A DNA stretch of 64,000 nucleotides from Zygaena filipendulae (Eukaryota > Arthropoda > Insecta > Lepidoptera > Zygaenidae): positions 1,890,001 through 1,954,000 of the forward strand of contig OU015666.1 in the NCBI GenBank assembly GCA_907165275.2, read 5' to 3'. The position numbers and the translations under genes were made by a program. How positions within the stretch are numbered: the stretch's first letter is position 1; each line of letters opens with the position of its first letter. The notes beneath the pieces were generated by a model that had not been told where the DNA came from, did not search any database, and worked only from the letters and a program-made list of their open reading frames with translations. This document shows positions 45,301-60,300 of the stretch, one piece after another.

Positions 45301-48300
45301 GTGAACTTTTTGAGAAGTGGATATTTTGCTCCTGAAACGTCGCAATTTGTGTGAAAAGACAAATAACAACACAGTCATATCATATTTTATAGTATGTATC
45401 GCAGAATACTATTATTGCAATTATTCATTTGAGACAGATGTATGGTTTCAGTTAGTTCCCTCCGTTTATACTCACTCGTATGACGTCAATCGTTCCTTTT
45501 TTAATATGTGAAAGTTTCCTTATTACAGATTGCGATGGGCATTGATTTTATTTATTATAGATAGGTATACCTATTATAACATTTTTCCAATGACATAAAT
45601 TAAACAAAATACAGTATCTTACATATGTTCATTTAGAGGTAAAATTCAATCCATTAGTACTACGAGTACATTACATTAATGGCACTTCATTTTCAACGCT
45701 CCAATAAACCCATATAAATAGTATGGGCCTTTTAGCATCACTAACGAACGGTTCCAATCGAATGCTAATAAAACTTTTTAAATCATACGACACTTTCAAT
45801 CTTAGTATCTTCACACTTTTCTGTTTTTGCCATTGTCGTAACGAATAAAGTTTCATATATCATTTCATTTTTCAGCCACCCATGGGTTGGACAATTTGTT
45901 CAAATAGTAGGTAGTAATTATACAATTTGAATAACTAACCATTTATAGCCATTGACAGCATCGTTAGTCTAGTGGTGAGCGAACGTGACTGCTACGTCAG
46001 GAGTCGCGGGTTCGATCCCCTTAGAATAATTTTGTTTACTAGTATTATAAAGTAGGTACAAAGTGTTATTATCAGGTGTCTCACACTCGTAGTAGAAGAG
46101 TGCTTAGTTTGGTACCAGGTGGCGCTGTGTGATAGGTATTATTATCTTCGATCAACAATAACAACTGTTGATCGAAAATCATTTATTATTCATAGAATTG
46201 CAAAGCTTGAGCGGGAGCCCTAGAGTAGCGACAAACGTTGCTCAAGACGCAGTCTGAACAGGGCAATTATTCACTATGACCATAACACGCCGCGCTAAGA
46301 TAAGACGCCGGAAAAACTGTCTTTCCCTCGTAATCAAATAAGTTTTACTGCAAAAAAATACATTTACAACGTTTTTATGGCATAAAGAATAATAATTTCT
46401 AATATCTTGACACCTAGAACGTTTTGAAATGCGTTTTTGGTACGCGCGTTATGGGCAAGGAATGTTGTTGATCACAGTGAATAAGGGTCCAGAGCTCTTA
46501 CAAGATGTCTTGGTGAAGATCACTGGAGCCAGACATGCGGGTAGGGTGGCGCAAGACCAGTTGCCGTGGTGATTGACTTCACTTCCTCAACACACCTCTC
46601 TTCGTCACAATCAGCATTCAAATGTTAGTATAGTTTTACGATTTACAACGAGACATGATTAACGCTGTATAAGATTTATCGTTACGACAAAATATTATAT
46701 CGTATGGTGTAAACACGCCGTTGCGGAGGCAGAATAGCGTCACGACTCACGAACGAGTGCACGCCGCGCCGTGAAGCGACCGTTACGATGACCGATTGTT
46801 GCGATGTCGAGATATCCTACTCGCATATGAGTATTTATTGGTTGCGGATGGATGGACATTTTCAAGGAGGGTCCTATCTTACTATAATATACGTAGCAGA
46901 TGTTCCATGCGGCTTTACCCGCGTTGATTTTGGAATCTTCAAGGCAATTTTGGGGATGATTTAGCGAACTTTTTTGAGTCGTATAGCACATTTATCCTGA
47001 GTAAGAATCCCTATATTCTTACACAGAGTTCTCTAGGCAAACTAGCGGGGTTAGCCAAGTTGACATTCTACAATCGTTGACGCATAGAAAACATAAGTAA
47101 CGAATCGGCATGTCACTTGGTCAGCCAATCAAAACTCTAGTTTTCAAGTGGTCACGTAAAACTAGAGTTTTGGTTGGCTGACCAAAGATTTCTATTCTAG
47201 TCTTCTATGCGTTAACGATTGTAGAATGTCAAGTTGGCTAACCCCGCTGAGATTTACATGAGAAAAGCCGCGGGTAACGTACTCGTCGACTTTTTGAAAA
47301 TATCTAGTTCAAGACTCACGTGTCAACATATGCGATATCTTTTATCCTGACAGATAAAAAGATATAGTTCCTAAAAGCGTTCAAATTTTTTTTTGAGTAA
47401 AACTGCCAGTTTATGGCATGGCCGCCATGGGAGCGGTCAATTCAAGTCTCAAAATATACACTTTTATCTGAGACGAGGAGGGTCATGCACTCTATAGTTT
47501 AGCGAATAACCCAAAAGGTCGACAACCTAAGAGGTCGTTCCCAACAAACTGTTCTATGGCATGGACCAATTTTTATTGGTCCATGTTCTATGGTAATAGT
47601 TTTCGATTATGTTTTATTCAATAACAATATTTTCCCTTGAACGGCCATCGGACCGTGGAAAGTGAGTGAAAAGTCACATTCATCACTAAAGTTTAAGTTG
47701 TTACTTTATCACTAGGTAAGTTATTTGTGGAACGCGAAACGAAAATTATACGTACATCTAGGGTAATGTTATAATTATAAAGAGAAAACATATTTTGATA
47801 TTTAACAGACTTCATTTAACCGACATCAAAAATTAGACCGATTTTAAAAATTGAGTGACATAGGGTACTTTTTATTCCGGAACTCCCAAGGGAACTCCGA
47901 AATTAATGCGACTGATCGACTAGTTGTAAATACCATTGTATTTACGTGTAGCAATGCCTACAATAATTGGACGCAGATAAGCAATAACATGTTAACCCAC
48001 AAACTTAAGTTAATGATTCAGAACAATTTATTGAGAGTTAGGGAACGTTTTTCAACTATGTGTTTACCTTATTACATTGCTTAAATATGTAACTAAATAT
48101 TGAACATAAAAAATGTTGACACAAAATGGCGGTCCTACTTTTAAAACACGATTTACTCAAAATTTCTCCAGTGTGGGTTAACACACTATTGCTTATCTAT
48201 GTCCAATTATTATCATAAATGTCAGCGTGCTAAGACGGATGACCTGACGTTTCTCGTAAAGTACTGTCGTCCTCTGTTAGGTCTAGATTCTAATCAGAAC

Positions 48301-51300
48301 ATCAATCTAATCCTACATTGTATCGCCCATAACAAGCTTAACCTCTGTAGATCTATACATAAGGCAACAAATTGATCTATAGATTAGTCAAGCGAGGCGT
48401 TTGTTTATCTCTGTTTATCACACATAATTATGGTGGTAATTTGAATTTTTCTTATTAATGAGCTTCAGAGCTAAAAGAGGAAATTGTAAACTTTGTAAAT
48501 CAGTGTAGTTATCTAGATCTACTCATGTCATTAAACTCGTTACGTGTAGGTGATTTTACTCTAGGATACTCAATTTTCAATCCATGATAAAATCTAAACG
48601 ATCTCTTCCTTCGGTGGAGATGTGGTTTTTAGTGTTCCTTAGCCAAATGGCAAAAAACGGAACCCTTATGGATTCGTCGCGTCTGTCTGTCTGTCTGTCC
48701 GTCTGTATGTCACAGCCACTTTTTTCCGAAACTATAAGACCTATACTGTTGAAACTTGGTAAGTAGATGTATTCTGTGAACCGGATTAAAATTTTCACAC
48801 AAATAGATCTTCAATATTGAGGTTTCTAATATATTTTTTTTCTAAACTGAATAGTTTGCGCGACAGACACTTCCAAAGTGGTAAAATGTGTACCCCCACC
48901 CTGTAACTTCTAAAATAAGAGAATGATAAAACTAAAAAAATATATTATGTTACTTGCTGCTACGGAAACCTTCATGGGCGAGTCCGACTTTATATTATCA
49001 TGTGGAGTGAATGTGACGGCTAAATTGAATAATGTCAGTGAGTTAAAATATATTATTACAATTGGATGGCTTTGCAAAAAGCCTCTGAAACGATACAGTA
49101 TTATGATCAGAAGTTTGATTTTCGGATATAAGTTAATCAAGGGTATCATCAAAATTCCGGTTAGAGCCAAGATACATACGTGTACGATACATTTTTCCCG
49201 ATCATCCGCGGCAAGGCGTGGGTTCAAACCCAAACTATCTGAATCAAGTTGAAAATCTGCCGCCAAGCACCTAAAACGGTGTGTTCCTTTTAACATATAT
49301 AATGTCATTGGGTGTGTTCTAACCACAAGATGTATTCTTGTGCTGTAAATTTGTGTTGTATCAAATAAAGTTTATTCAATTCAATTCAAAGTCAGGCTAC
49401 TAGGCTTGGTGTGTGTTTCAATGGCGAGGGGTGAAATATTGAGAAAGGGAAGCCGGAAATCTACTTTAATTTCAACTTATTAAGCTATTAACTGTTCCCC
49501 GCGGTTTCACCTGCGATAAGTTCCGGAGTTCCCGCGGGAATTCCGGTATAAAAAGTCCTTCCCTGTATCGCTGACAACGTTCTCAATTACGGAGAGAGAT
49601 GTTGCGTCTGAAGGGAAGCCGGTGGGAATCGGCTTCTATGGTACCTTCGCCACTGGTGTGATTATATAATCTTCGACCACGCCGTCACTTAATCAGGTGA
49701 AGTGTGGTGAAACGCTTAACCAAAATAAAAGATTAGGAAAAATAAAGTCTATTGGTTAAAATGACGATAACCTCACCTCTCGCTGTCCCTCCTCAATGAC
49801 CACCGCCTCGAAGTCAACGCACGCAACATTTTCACACGAGTTCCAACAGCAAATCAATCAAGTTGTCACATCGTCATCAACATCGTCTCACATACTCACT
49901 TTAGTAATTCTTTTTTTTTGTTTGGAATATTTGATATTAATAAATCAACAACTTGTACAATTTGTGTTTATTTTTAATGACACTTTCAATCACATCTTTC
50001 TTTGAGGCACTTTGAAATCGCTAAAGTTTATAATGAACGTTCGTATCTATGGCATAATGCTTTTAATTTATCTGCGGAAAGATTTCGTAGGCTCCGTTCA
50101 ATCCTGGACGGTATATCAATGTGCTCCATCAGGAGGAAAAAGGGTTTCATATGTGACTGACTGTGACAAGGGTTACAGAGCTTTTCGGAGTTGGTTGTTT
50201 TAATGGTTACTTTCAGAGATTTGGAAATATTTAACTACAACACAAAAGGATCTCTTTGTTGGAAGCCCCACGCTATTTTCGATGGAATCGCATCGACATC
50301 ACAAAGCTTCTAACTCTAAACGCATATAACTTCTTTCCGTCGTGGATACAAATAGTACACAATATCTCTAACTTAGACAGTCAGCCCCAGATTATATAGA
50401 GAGACCGCGCCTTAAGGGTGGGAATGTTGCCAAATCGATGCTCACAACACGCTCAGTTGCAGCTCAACCCCCACATGAGTTCATGATTCCTTTAGTTACA
50501 AAGTTAAGAACAGCAACACTGCAATTTGAATACGTTGTGTTTACGATCGACGAAAATATCGTTCCGATGAATATAATGTGTATATCGGTCATTATGCGAT
50601 AACGTGCTCATTGCAGCAAACAATCGTTGGCGATCGCATTCGTCGAACGGATGTAACTATACACATATCATGAGTACGAAAGAAAGAAAGAAAGAATATA
50701 GAAGGCATGCAATGGACCGAACGTTAAATCATAATAATTTCGTACGTGAACAGCGGTAGCATCTCGGCGGCCCTAAGGAAAAACAAAGCAACTGACATTT
50801 TTCAAAATGTTTTTTTTTTGTATTTTTGACACTTTTCACGCATAACGGATGTTCCTACATACTCACAACCATCAAAAAGGCTTTACGAAAGACTTAGAGA
50901 AATTTAAATTAAGAAAATCATTATACTATGGAAGATTTGTTTTAAATTAAATAAAGCGATTGCCGGTTTTTTGCACCTCCTGTAAAATAAATTCCGCTTC
51001 AATTATTTTGTTTTGCCGTAGGGTAGCCGATCTGTGCCTATTGATCACAAATCGTCGAACGAAAAGTAAGATCTTGGAACGCTTTTTTCTTGTCGAGAGC
51101 ACCACTTCCACGTATCTCATCCTTCATTGAAATCGATACTAGCGTACAAATGTTACTATGCATCATTAATGAGGTATCTGCACTGTGTGAGAAAGTACAC
51201 GTGTCGCGAAAATTGTCTCGGTTACAACGAAAAAAAAAATTACTGTGGGAAACGCAGCTGCACTTTCGCGCATCGTTTATCTATCTATACTATATTAAAA

Positions 51301-54300
51301 GAGTAGAATCCGCGATTCTGTACATTGAATATTATTACGTAAAGTTGAGAGGGGTGATAAAAGAAGAGTACCAAGCACAAAAAAAGTTTTTAAGATTCTT
51401 TTCTGTCTGTCTGTCTGTTCGCGATAATCTCCGCATCTACTGAACGGATTGTCATGCGGTTTGCACAGGTAGATTAAGCTTAGCCTGGAGCTACATATAG
51501 GCTTTGTTTCATTGAAATCGGATGTGGGGAATAAAAGTTGTTGTATGAAAACCTTTCACGCGGGTGTAACCGCGGGGCACAACTAGTCACTACATATCTA
51601 CTATCTTTAAACGAGCAATCCTTTTATCTAATCTAATATATATAAATCACGTGTCACGTTGTTTGTCCGCGATGGACTCCGAAACTACTGAACGGATTTT
51701 GATAAAATTTTGCAACCATTTATAATATGGTCCAACTTAAAAGATAGGATAGTTTTTATCCCGGAATTCCCTCGGGAACTAAAGGACATAGAGTACTTTT
51801 TTCCCGCAACCTCCGCGGGAACTCCGAAATTACCGCGGATGAAATCGCGGGGGACAGCTAGTATATATATATATTTAGATATATATTTATTGCTATATAT
51901 ATAATCTGAATCTCGGAAACGGCTCTAACGATTTTCATGAAATTTGGTATGCAGGGGGTTTCGGGGGCGATTAATCGATCTAGCTAGGTTTCATTTATAG
52001 AAAACGTCGGTTTATCCGTGTTTTCAGGCAATGAAAAATGAGTGTTTGTTTTTCTACGTAAGAACAGATGTAGGTATAAGTTATTCCCGTAGCCGTAAAG
52101 TGGATGGTGATAGACAGAAAATTTTAAAGGATTGCACTTTCATCATCCTGTTGCAAAGTTAAGCTGTCTTCAGAGACAGACATACACACGCCGACACACC
52201 CACACTTACTCCCAAGCTAAGCCCATGTTTAGGTAAAAACGTATGTAGTTTCAATTGTGCGAGCCGCGAGTTATCACTTTTTCTTTTCTTATTATACAGA
52301 ATCTCTAGTTTCATCATGATTATGATTTATATGTATAAATATTATGATTATAAGGCACGCTCATGAATTTCAAGACGTCACAGACTTGAAATTCATTTAT
52401 AAATATGTACCTATTTATAACTTTAAAATATTTTCAATTTTTGTTTTAGTCCGGTCAATTTAGACCAAAAAATGAGAGTGAAGTTACATAAAGTCCCAAC
52501 AAGCTGAATTTCAGTGAAATTGTTCAAAACATAATTATAAACAATGTCTAGAAGTTCCCCATCATTCCCGTGTAAGGAAAAAATTGTATTCAAGGTCAAA
52601 GGTCAAAAACATGAGTTTTTCGCGATTTTCAGCAAAACGGTAAGTTTTATCATAAAAGTACCTCAGACAAAAATTGTAGATCATAAAATTATCTATAAAA
52701 AATTTTTTTTTTTTTTTTTTTTTTTTCCTAAATGATATACCCAAGTGGGTAAATCATTAAAATACAATCTAGCCAATCTAATTATGACTAATAAGTATTT
52801 TAAATTTGACCTAAACTTCTAAACAAGACTATACTAAGAATGTGTCCAATAACACTTTTCTTATTGTCTCTATTAAGGGGAAGACACTTTGTTCTTGTGT
52901 TCTTTGGATTCTATAAAAAATGTATCAATACTTTTTTTCTTACGAGCCACTGTTTCTGAGATATAACGATTCAAAAAGTTATAAAAACGCGCTAAGTACA
53001 CAACCACATAGGTGGCGTGGAAACGTGTGCATATTATGACGATAACAACGTTTATAATTATGTTATAAACAATTTCACTGAAATTCAGCTTGTTGGGACT
53101 TTATGTAACTTCGAATGTCTAAATTGACCGGATCTCCGTGTCATATTTCGAATTGTTTTAACCCTATGGCATTGAACAAATGAAGCACGCTCTTTGAAGG
53201 CTACCTGCCGATAAATCCATAACCCGGGGGTAGAGCGTAACGTCTATGTTGTGTCACAAGGTCGGCGGAACCGGAAACGGTGTAGCTATAGAGAAAGAAA
53301 AGGTGAAGAAAAGTCACCGGTCAAAGGAGGTAACAAAAAAATTGTCTTTTTGAATTTCTTTATATTCTTAACCAAAGAACGAAACAGTGCAGTGTTTTAT
53401 ACATCTAGTATGTGGGCGTCCGAGCTAAAAGGTACCAATTCTCGGTTTTCAGTTTTCAAGATATAAGCAGTTTTGTAAAGTTCGGTGAAAAAATGGCGTC
53501 CGCGATTTTAATTGATTATATTATTAATAAATGCTTAATTTTCTTCAATTTCATACTATCTTAATCTACAATAATATATAAAAAGCTATGTAACAAGCAA
53601 GTAGAAGTGTTTTTTTTTATTTTACACAAACTTTTAAAGAGCTTTTTCAGAGTTTCAACTTCAAATTTCTGTAAAAAAAACTCTGCTAGTTTTTGAATAT
53701 TTTTTCAATGCTTACTATCAATTGACTATTCTAAATACCGAGTCTAGTCTTAACTTAATATCCCACTACTGGTATTTATTTCGTGGACGCCCACATAATT
53801 TTCCACATAGATAGATTACCACCATATACTACTGAAATTACTCAAATACAAAAATGAACTAATCCGTCGATGTGTGTAGTTTCTGCACACACACCAACTA
53901 TGAAAACGCAGTACCTTGCTTTTGGTTCTTTGAAGTCGGTTAGTGAACAGACAAAATATAATTTGGTTACAATACAAAAAACAGTCCTCATACATGACCA
54001 ATAACTGCCTTGGTTGGTTTACTTTAAGCTTTTCTTTTGAGAGAGCTGCGGCTGAGAAAGAAAGAATGCAACTATACGGTCTCGCAAGATGACTAATGTT
54101 AAAGCGATTATTTTCCTATAGTTTCCACTTGTGACTAATACCATAGTTATGCTCCCATATAGCCAAGCCAACAATAAACTTCTCGATGCACTTATAGAGT
54201 GAAGATTATATTGATAGGTGGTTTTTTTTCGGCGGAGGTTTATGATTCGTCGCAGTATCAGTTTCAGAACAGATTCTTATAAATCCTGAAAATCACTATA

Positions 54301-57300
54301 CACGACATGAATCGTGGATCTTTTCAAAGAGAACCGACCGCGTCGAAGTGTTTCAACAAAATGCTAACCCAATTAATTATTAAATCGAAACACAACAACG
54401 AGGAAACACATCAAGTTTCTATTTTTAATAACAACTAAACAACCGCCTGTGTAACGAACACTAGACGATGCACTTCTTGCCTTCCGATGTTATAATATTA
54501 TCCTACAGACTTTTTTATATTACGTATACTTAGATACGTCAAGAAAACAGAACAGACGCGATATTGTAAACACAGGCGATCGTCGAACAGAATCGTGTAG
54601 CAAAAACATCAAGGAAGCCGGCAGCGTTCTTAATTTAAAACAAATAGAAAAAGAATGACGATAAAGAATAAAAGACACGACACTCGTTTGACGATAAAAA
54701 TACCTAAGAGATTAAACGGTTATATTTCAAATTTGCGAGACACACCACTGTGACGACGGGGTGCCAATTTATGTGAGCACACCGACCGACCGTCAATATG
54801 TACGTTTCGTCGTAGTTACAACGTTATTGATCGCGTCGTATGCGGCACGCTCGCGGGTGTGCGCCTCGCGGCACGTACCGTCGTGCACTGAAATGCTGCC
54901 GTGAGATCGGCATAGACTACGTCGGTGCAGAAATATCTAATATATAATATATGAAAAGGGGCAAAATATTTCATACACATGACATATTATTTATACGGTT
55001 ATAATTTTGGATGATTTGCTCTTATAACGTCGTTGTCGTAGAACAATGGATTGAATAAAGTTTCACAATGTTTGCTTTTCCAGAGGCCGTTATAATATAT
55101 TTGAGGAAGCCTTCAAAAAGGCAAAAACTCAAAACATTCGTTACAAACGCACCTTAATATTTTATATAATACTAGCTGTCCCCCGCGATTTCATTCGCGG
55201 TAATTTCGGAGTTCCCGCGGGAATTCCGGGAAAAATGTACTCTATGTCCTTCTTTGTACCCCTGACAGTCGTAGTTTACGGTGATTAGCTGTTTCCCGCA
55301 TTAATTCCGGAATACCCGCAGGAATTTCAGGATTAAAACTATCCTATCTTTTAAGTTGAGCCAAATTACAACATAGTGACCAAAATTCATCATGACCGAT
55401 TCAGTAGTTTAAGAGTCCATCGCGGACAAACAACGTGACGTGTGATTAAGACTGGTAATACTTTTATAATACCTGACTGAGATTGTTAGCAACACAGGTA
55501 AGAAGTGTAGGTACTGAAGGAGTTTTCGTCGCCTCTGCATTGCATTATTGTAGTCATTGGGTAAGGAAGATGCGCACCGCGTCGGCGCATTGATTGCGTT
55601 CGGCATACAGTGCCGAATTGCCGACAGACGAACGGACGTAAACAGAAACTGTTTCGCGATACAAGTAACCGTTTCGCAGCATTGAAACGCCATAAAAAAC
55701 ACGTTATTTACGTCTTACCCAGACTGACAGGCCGATTGATAAACACAACGGAAGAACTGATTCTTCATGGATTTAAATTTTATATTCCTTTTGTAGAGGT
55801 CGTTATTTGTGTATCGATAATACCACTAATAATATCATTAAAAAAATAAATGGAGAAATACAAGTTTTTATTCCTTCCATATTCACAACAAAAAGTAAAC
55901 TATTTATAAAATACTGAACTGAAGTAACTAGGCATCTAATTAAAAATCTGCTTTGAAGGACCACACTTTTATTTCCGCTTACACGCTAAATAAACATTAC
56001 ACAACTTTTACGTATAGTCGGTTCAAGCGAATACTTTTAAAAAACTTTTTAAATCTGCTTTTAAAAATCACTATAGAAAAACATATTTTGTACCCAATCG
56101 ATTAAAAACTGACACTGAACTTCTGGCTATGACCTTAGGCATTATTTATGTAGATTTAAAAAAAAAAACCTCATCGCCTACTCCGATTTGGTTTAACCTT
56201 CACAGCGGGGGTACTTTTCTAGATTGATGATTGGTAACAGTTGACACGCGACTTAATGCTTTATCACGAGGCGTTTGGCTTTGGCAATCTATCTATACTA
56301 ATATGTAAAGTTTGTGAGTTTGTGACGTTGTAGGGGAATCTCAATAATCTCTGGATCTACTGAAACGATTTTGAAAATTCTTTCACCAATAAAAAGCCAT
56401 ATAATTTGTGAGTGTCATAGGCTATATTGTAATCGGGTACGGGCTTGTTAGCCAAATCTTATTTTTTAGTCCGTCTTGTAGATTAATAAAAAATATTGGA
56501 CACGTATTGTTTAATTTTTTTACATAATTAAAAAATAACGGTGATAAAATAAGTTGAAATGTCGCGTGACGTCACGCCGTGCTACAGTTTACAGCACGCT
56601 TTGACGTCAAAAACCCCGACTCCTAAACTTTAATGCGTTTTATCTTAGTATTTATTCAATAATTTGAAAAAGCAAAAAATACGGGTCTCTTATTTTTTAT
56701 TAATCTACAAGACGGACTAAATAGAATTTTTATTTTCATACCCGGATACAAGTCTATTCCCGCGGGAACTCCGAAATTACCGCGAGTGAAACCGCGGGAA
56801 AACTATAGTAAAAGAGTAGAATCCGCGTGTCAGTTCACACTAATCTTCGGACTGCTGAACGGATTAACATGCGTTTTTTACAGATGGATTTAGCTCAGCT
56901 TGGAGCAACATACACACTTTGTCTTATTTAAATTTCATGTCGGTAAAATAAGTAATTTTCTATGAAACCGTTTCACGCGGGTGAAACCGCGGGACATAGC
57001 TAGTGTGGAATAAAAATTGATCAATATACGGAGTGTGAGAGGATGTGCCAAAGGAGATAGTCCAAGGACGTATACTTATCAGGTCGATGAGGACTCGGAT
57101 AGCAGGAAACAAAAACTTAAATATAGGAACAAAGCTATAATAGGAACCCACAGGCATACAGTATGAGTAATATTATGCAATTGGGTATTCTCCAAGGTAT
57201 GAAAATCAAAATTCTAATTAGTCCGTCAGTTAGAAAATAAAAAAATAATAGACACGTATTTTTTGCTTTTTCAATTTAATGAAAATGAACATAGATAAAG

Positions 57301-60300
57301 CGCATTAAAGTTTAGGGTCGGGGGTTGCGTGACGTCAATATTCATTATAAGCGCCATACAAACTGCATTGAGTTGTGACGTCACGCGAAATTTCAACTCA
57401 ATGTATCTCTGTTATTTTTTGATTACGTAAAAAAAGAAAAAATACGTGTCCAATATTTTTTACTAATCTACACGACGGACTAAAAAAAATTTTTTGTCAA
57501 GTAGCCATGAATTTGAACAAGACGTGTGAACATAATTATCTATGTAGCTTTGGTAAATAAGAAATACCATATACTTAATAAGATTATTTAGACTTTAGAG
57601 GCTTAAATAACGTTTGGTCCGTTTTGGTAATGGGGTTTCGTTAATATTAAAATTACGAAAGAGGATAGAATTTTATATTTTTCAACATTTACCGAGTCCT
57701 GTAAGTTAAATGTGAATTCTGACAACTACACGAACTCCTACATAAACCAAGTCCTAGCAGCAGCTAGGACTTGGTTTATATTTAAAATAGTTTTAGCTTT
57801 TACGATGAAAGATATACCTCGTAGACACACGAATTTATTGTGGTGCTAAATTGTAGAGAAGCACTAAGCGGTCACTCGTTCGTAAACTTCCCAAACGAAA
57901 TAGATCTAGAATCCGATACCCAATACATTTATTTACCTGGCAGATATAGAGCAATTAAGATAGAATTATATGTGGAATAGCCGAGGTCAACAGGTCGCGT
58001 CGGATCACCGAACCGGTGTATGGATGGATAAATTAACAGTAGAGCGTATCATTAGCAGATACTGCTAACAAGCAATGCTAATTTTAATTATTGTTATTGT
58101 TAAAAATCGATCCGCAACCTTGAAGCCGATCGTCCAATTTTTGAATGATATTATACGTACTTTTAAAACTGTAAAATGTCAAACGTTTGTTTTTAGTTTT
58201 CTTTTGGCGCTGACGCTCGTTCAAGTTCAATCAAAGGTTAATCACCATTATCTTATACATACTTAAATAGAGTTAAATCGTCAAAGGAGGAAATGTCACA
58301 CTCTTATCGTATACGGAGCAAAAGGCGTTGTTTAAAAAAAGCATTAAAATTTTATTACTTATCCTTATAAATGCGAAAGTGAGTTTGTTTGTTTGTTACG
58401 TTTTAGTGCCTTAACGGCTCAATCGATCATCATGAAATTTTGCATTACATGTTTTCACTAGTACAGAAAAGGACATAGGGTACTTTTTATTCCGGAATTT
58501 CCGCGGGAACTCCGAAAATAACACGGGTGAAACTGGGCAAATTTTTTGCATACTACCCGCTGTCGGGGGTGCAGAAAGGGATATAGGGTAAACTTTTCCG
58601 GAATTTTCACGGGAACGCCGAATTGCCGCGGGTGAAACCGCGGGGCGCAGTCAGTAATATGTATAAAGGAGACGCGTTGTGTCACGCCCTATGCACTTCG
58701 CGTCCCGCGACCCTAAAAAGTAGGTCATTTACCTCTGACCCGGGAGTGACGGGTCATAGGAGTTCAACAATTCGCAAACGTGTAAGCTTATCAATATAGA
58801 TTTTACGTATTTGTTCAATTACTTATGACTGGTAAAAAAATTTAAGGGTTTTGAGTAAAGGTAAACATTGTGTTAAGCTGTTTTCAGTAAAACCTCTTTC
58901 CTTACAGTCAGCATCAGAAATATTAAGTAAACACTTTTGACAGTCTAAACTGTATTACTATTGCAGTAATGTTCAATGTGCAGAAAAGGACATAGGCTAC
59001 TTTCATCCCGGAATTCCTAACGGAACTCCGAAATGGGGATGTTGCCTACTTTTGAAAATCAAAATTCTAATTAGTGCGTCAGTTAGAAAATAAAAAAAAA
59101 CAATAGACACGTATTTTTTGCTTTTTCAAATAAATTAAAATATACAGAGATAAAGCGCATTAAAGTTTAGGGTGATGGGGTCGTGACGTCACTAACCGCT
59201 AAAACCGCAATGCAAACTGTCCGGATAGTGACGTCACGCGGAATTTCAACTCAATGTATCGCCGTTATTTTTTGATTAAGTAAAAAAAGAAAAAATACGT
59301 GTCCAATATTTTTTATTAAAAAAAAAAAATTGTCAACATGCCCATTAGCTGGATAGTTATAGATAAGCAACAGTGTGTTAACCCAAACTAAAGAAATTTT
59401 AAAAGGATCGTGTTTTAAAATTATAGCGCCATTTTCTCTAAGTTCTATTGAAGCATTCTGTATCAATAACTTGATTTTTGTGGGTTAAGATGCTTTTGCT
59501 TATTTGCGTCCAACTACGGTTCGGCTCTACGGTTAATCGGAACGAGCGGAACAGCCCGACATGTTAGTTAAAGTTGATAATATTATGACGTCTCACGAAA
59601 CTTTAAATTCAACTATGGAGTTAGTTCACTGTCCAATTTGTGTTTTAGTCTATTGTGGGCCTCATGGCTCATGCAAATCGAACAGTAAACTAGATCGTAT
59701 GTAGGGAGGCTATTGTTTCAATATTGCGACCTGTGTGGTAGATTAATTATTTTTATATAATAATAACACTTAATAAAACACAGATCTACTTAATCTCACA
59801 CTAAGCTATAAGCTTGTGCCTTGGAAAAGAAGAAAACGTGGTCTATAGGACCACACATTGTTACAGTCATAGTATAGATATAAACACGCCCAGACTGGAG
59901 TATGGAACCTTGTATTCATAACACAAAGTCCACCTCCAACCGAGGGTCGAACCCGGAACCTCTTGATTAGCGGGTAGGCATGGTGACCTTTTGCGCCAAT
60001 CAGGTCGTCATAGTCGCTGAGTGTCGCTTCTATAGGTAGTTATAGTATTACATAGTACACAAAATTCTATCAAAATTCTATTTAGTCCGTCAGTGACATG
60101 TATTTTTTTTGCTTTTTCGAACTATTAAGAAAATACTTAAATAAAACGCATTTAAGTTTAGGAAAGGGAGGTCGCGACGACATAACTAAGTAGTTTTAAA
60201 GTGTACCTAGGAGTGACGTCACACGGAATTTCAACTCAATGTACTATCGCCTTTATATTATGATATGTAAAAAAAAAAACAGAAAATACGTATCCAATAT

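Noticed and set aside
45955..46030. Functional tRNA gene
   Set aside because: A- and B-box sequences are present but the anticodon stem and the acceptor stem do not pair, and the 3' side continues as repeat sequence. Better called a tRNA-derived SINE head.
48910..49326. Frames of 109 and 138 aa on opposite strands
   Set aside because: They start inside a dispersed repeat and end near a repeat tail; no motif recognised.
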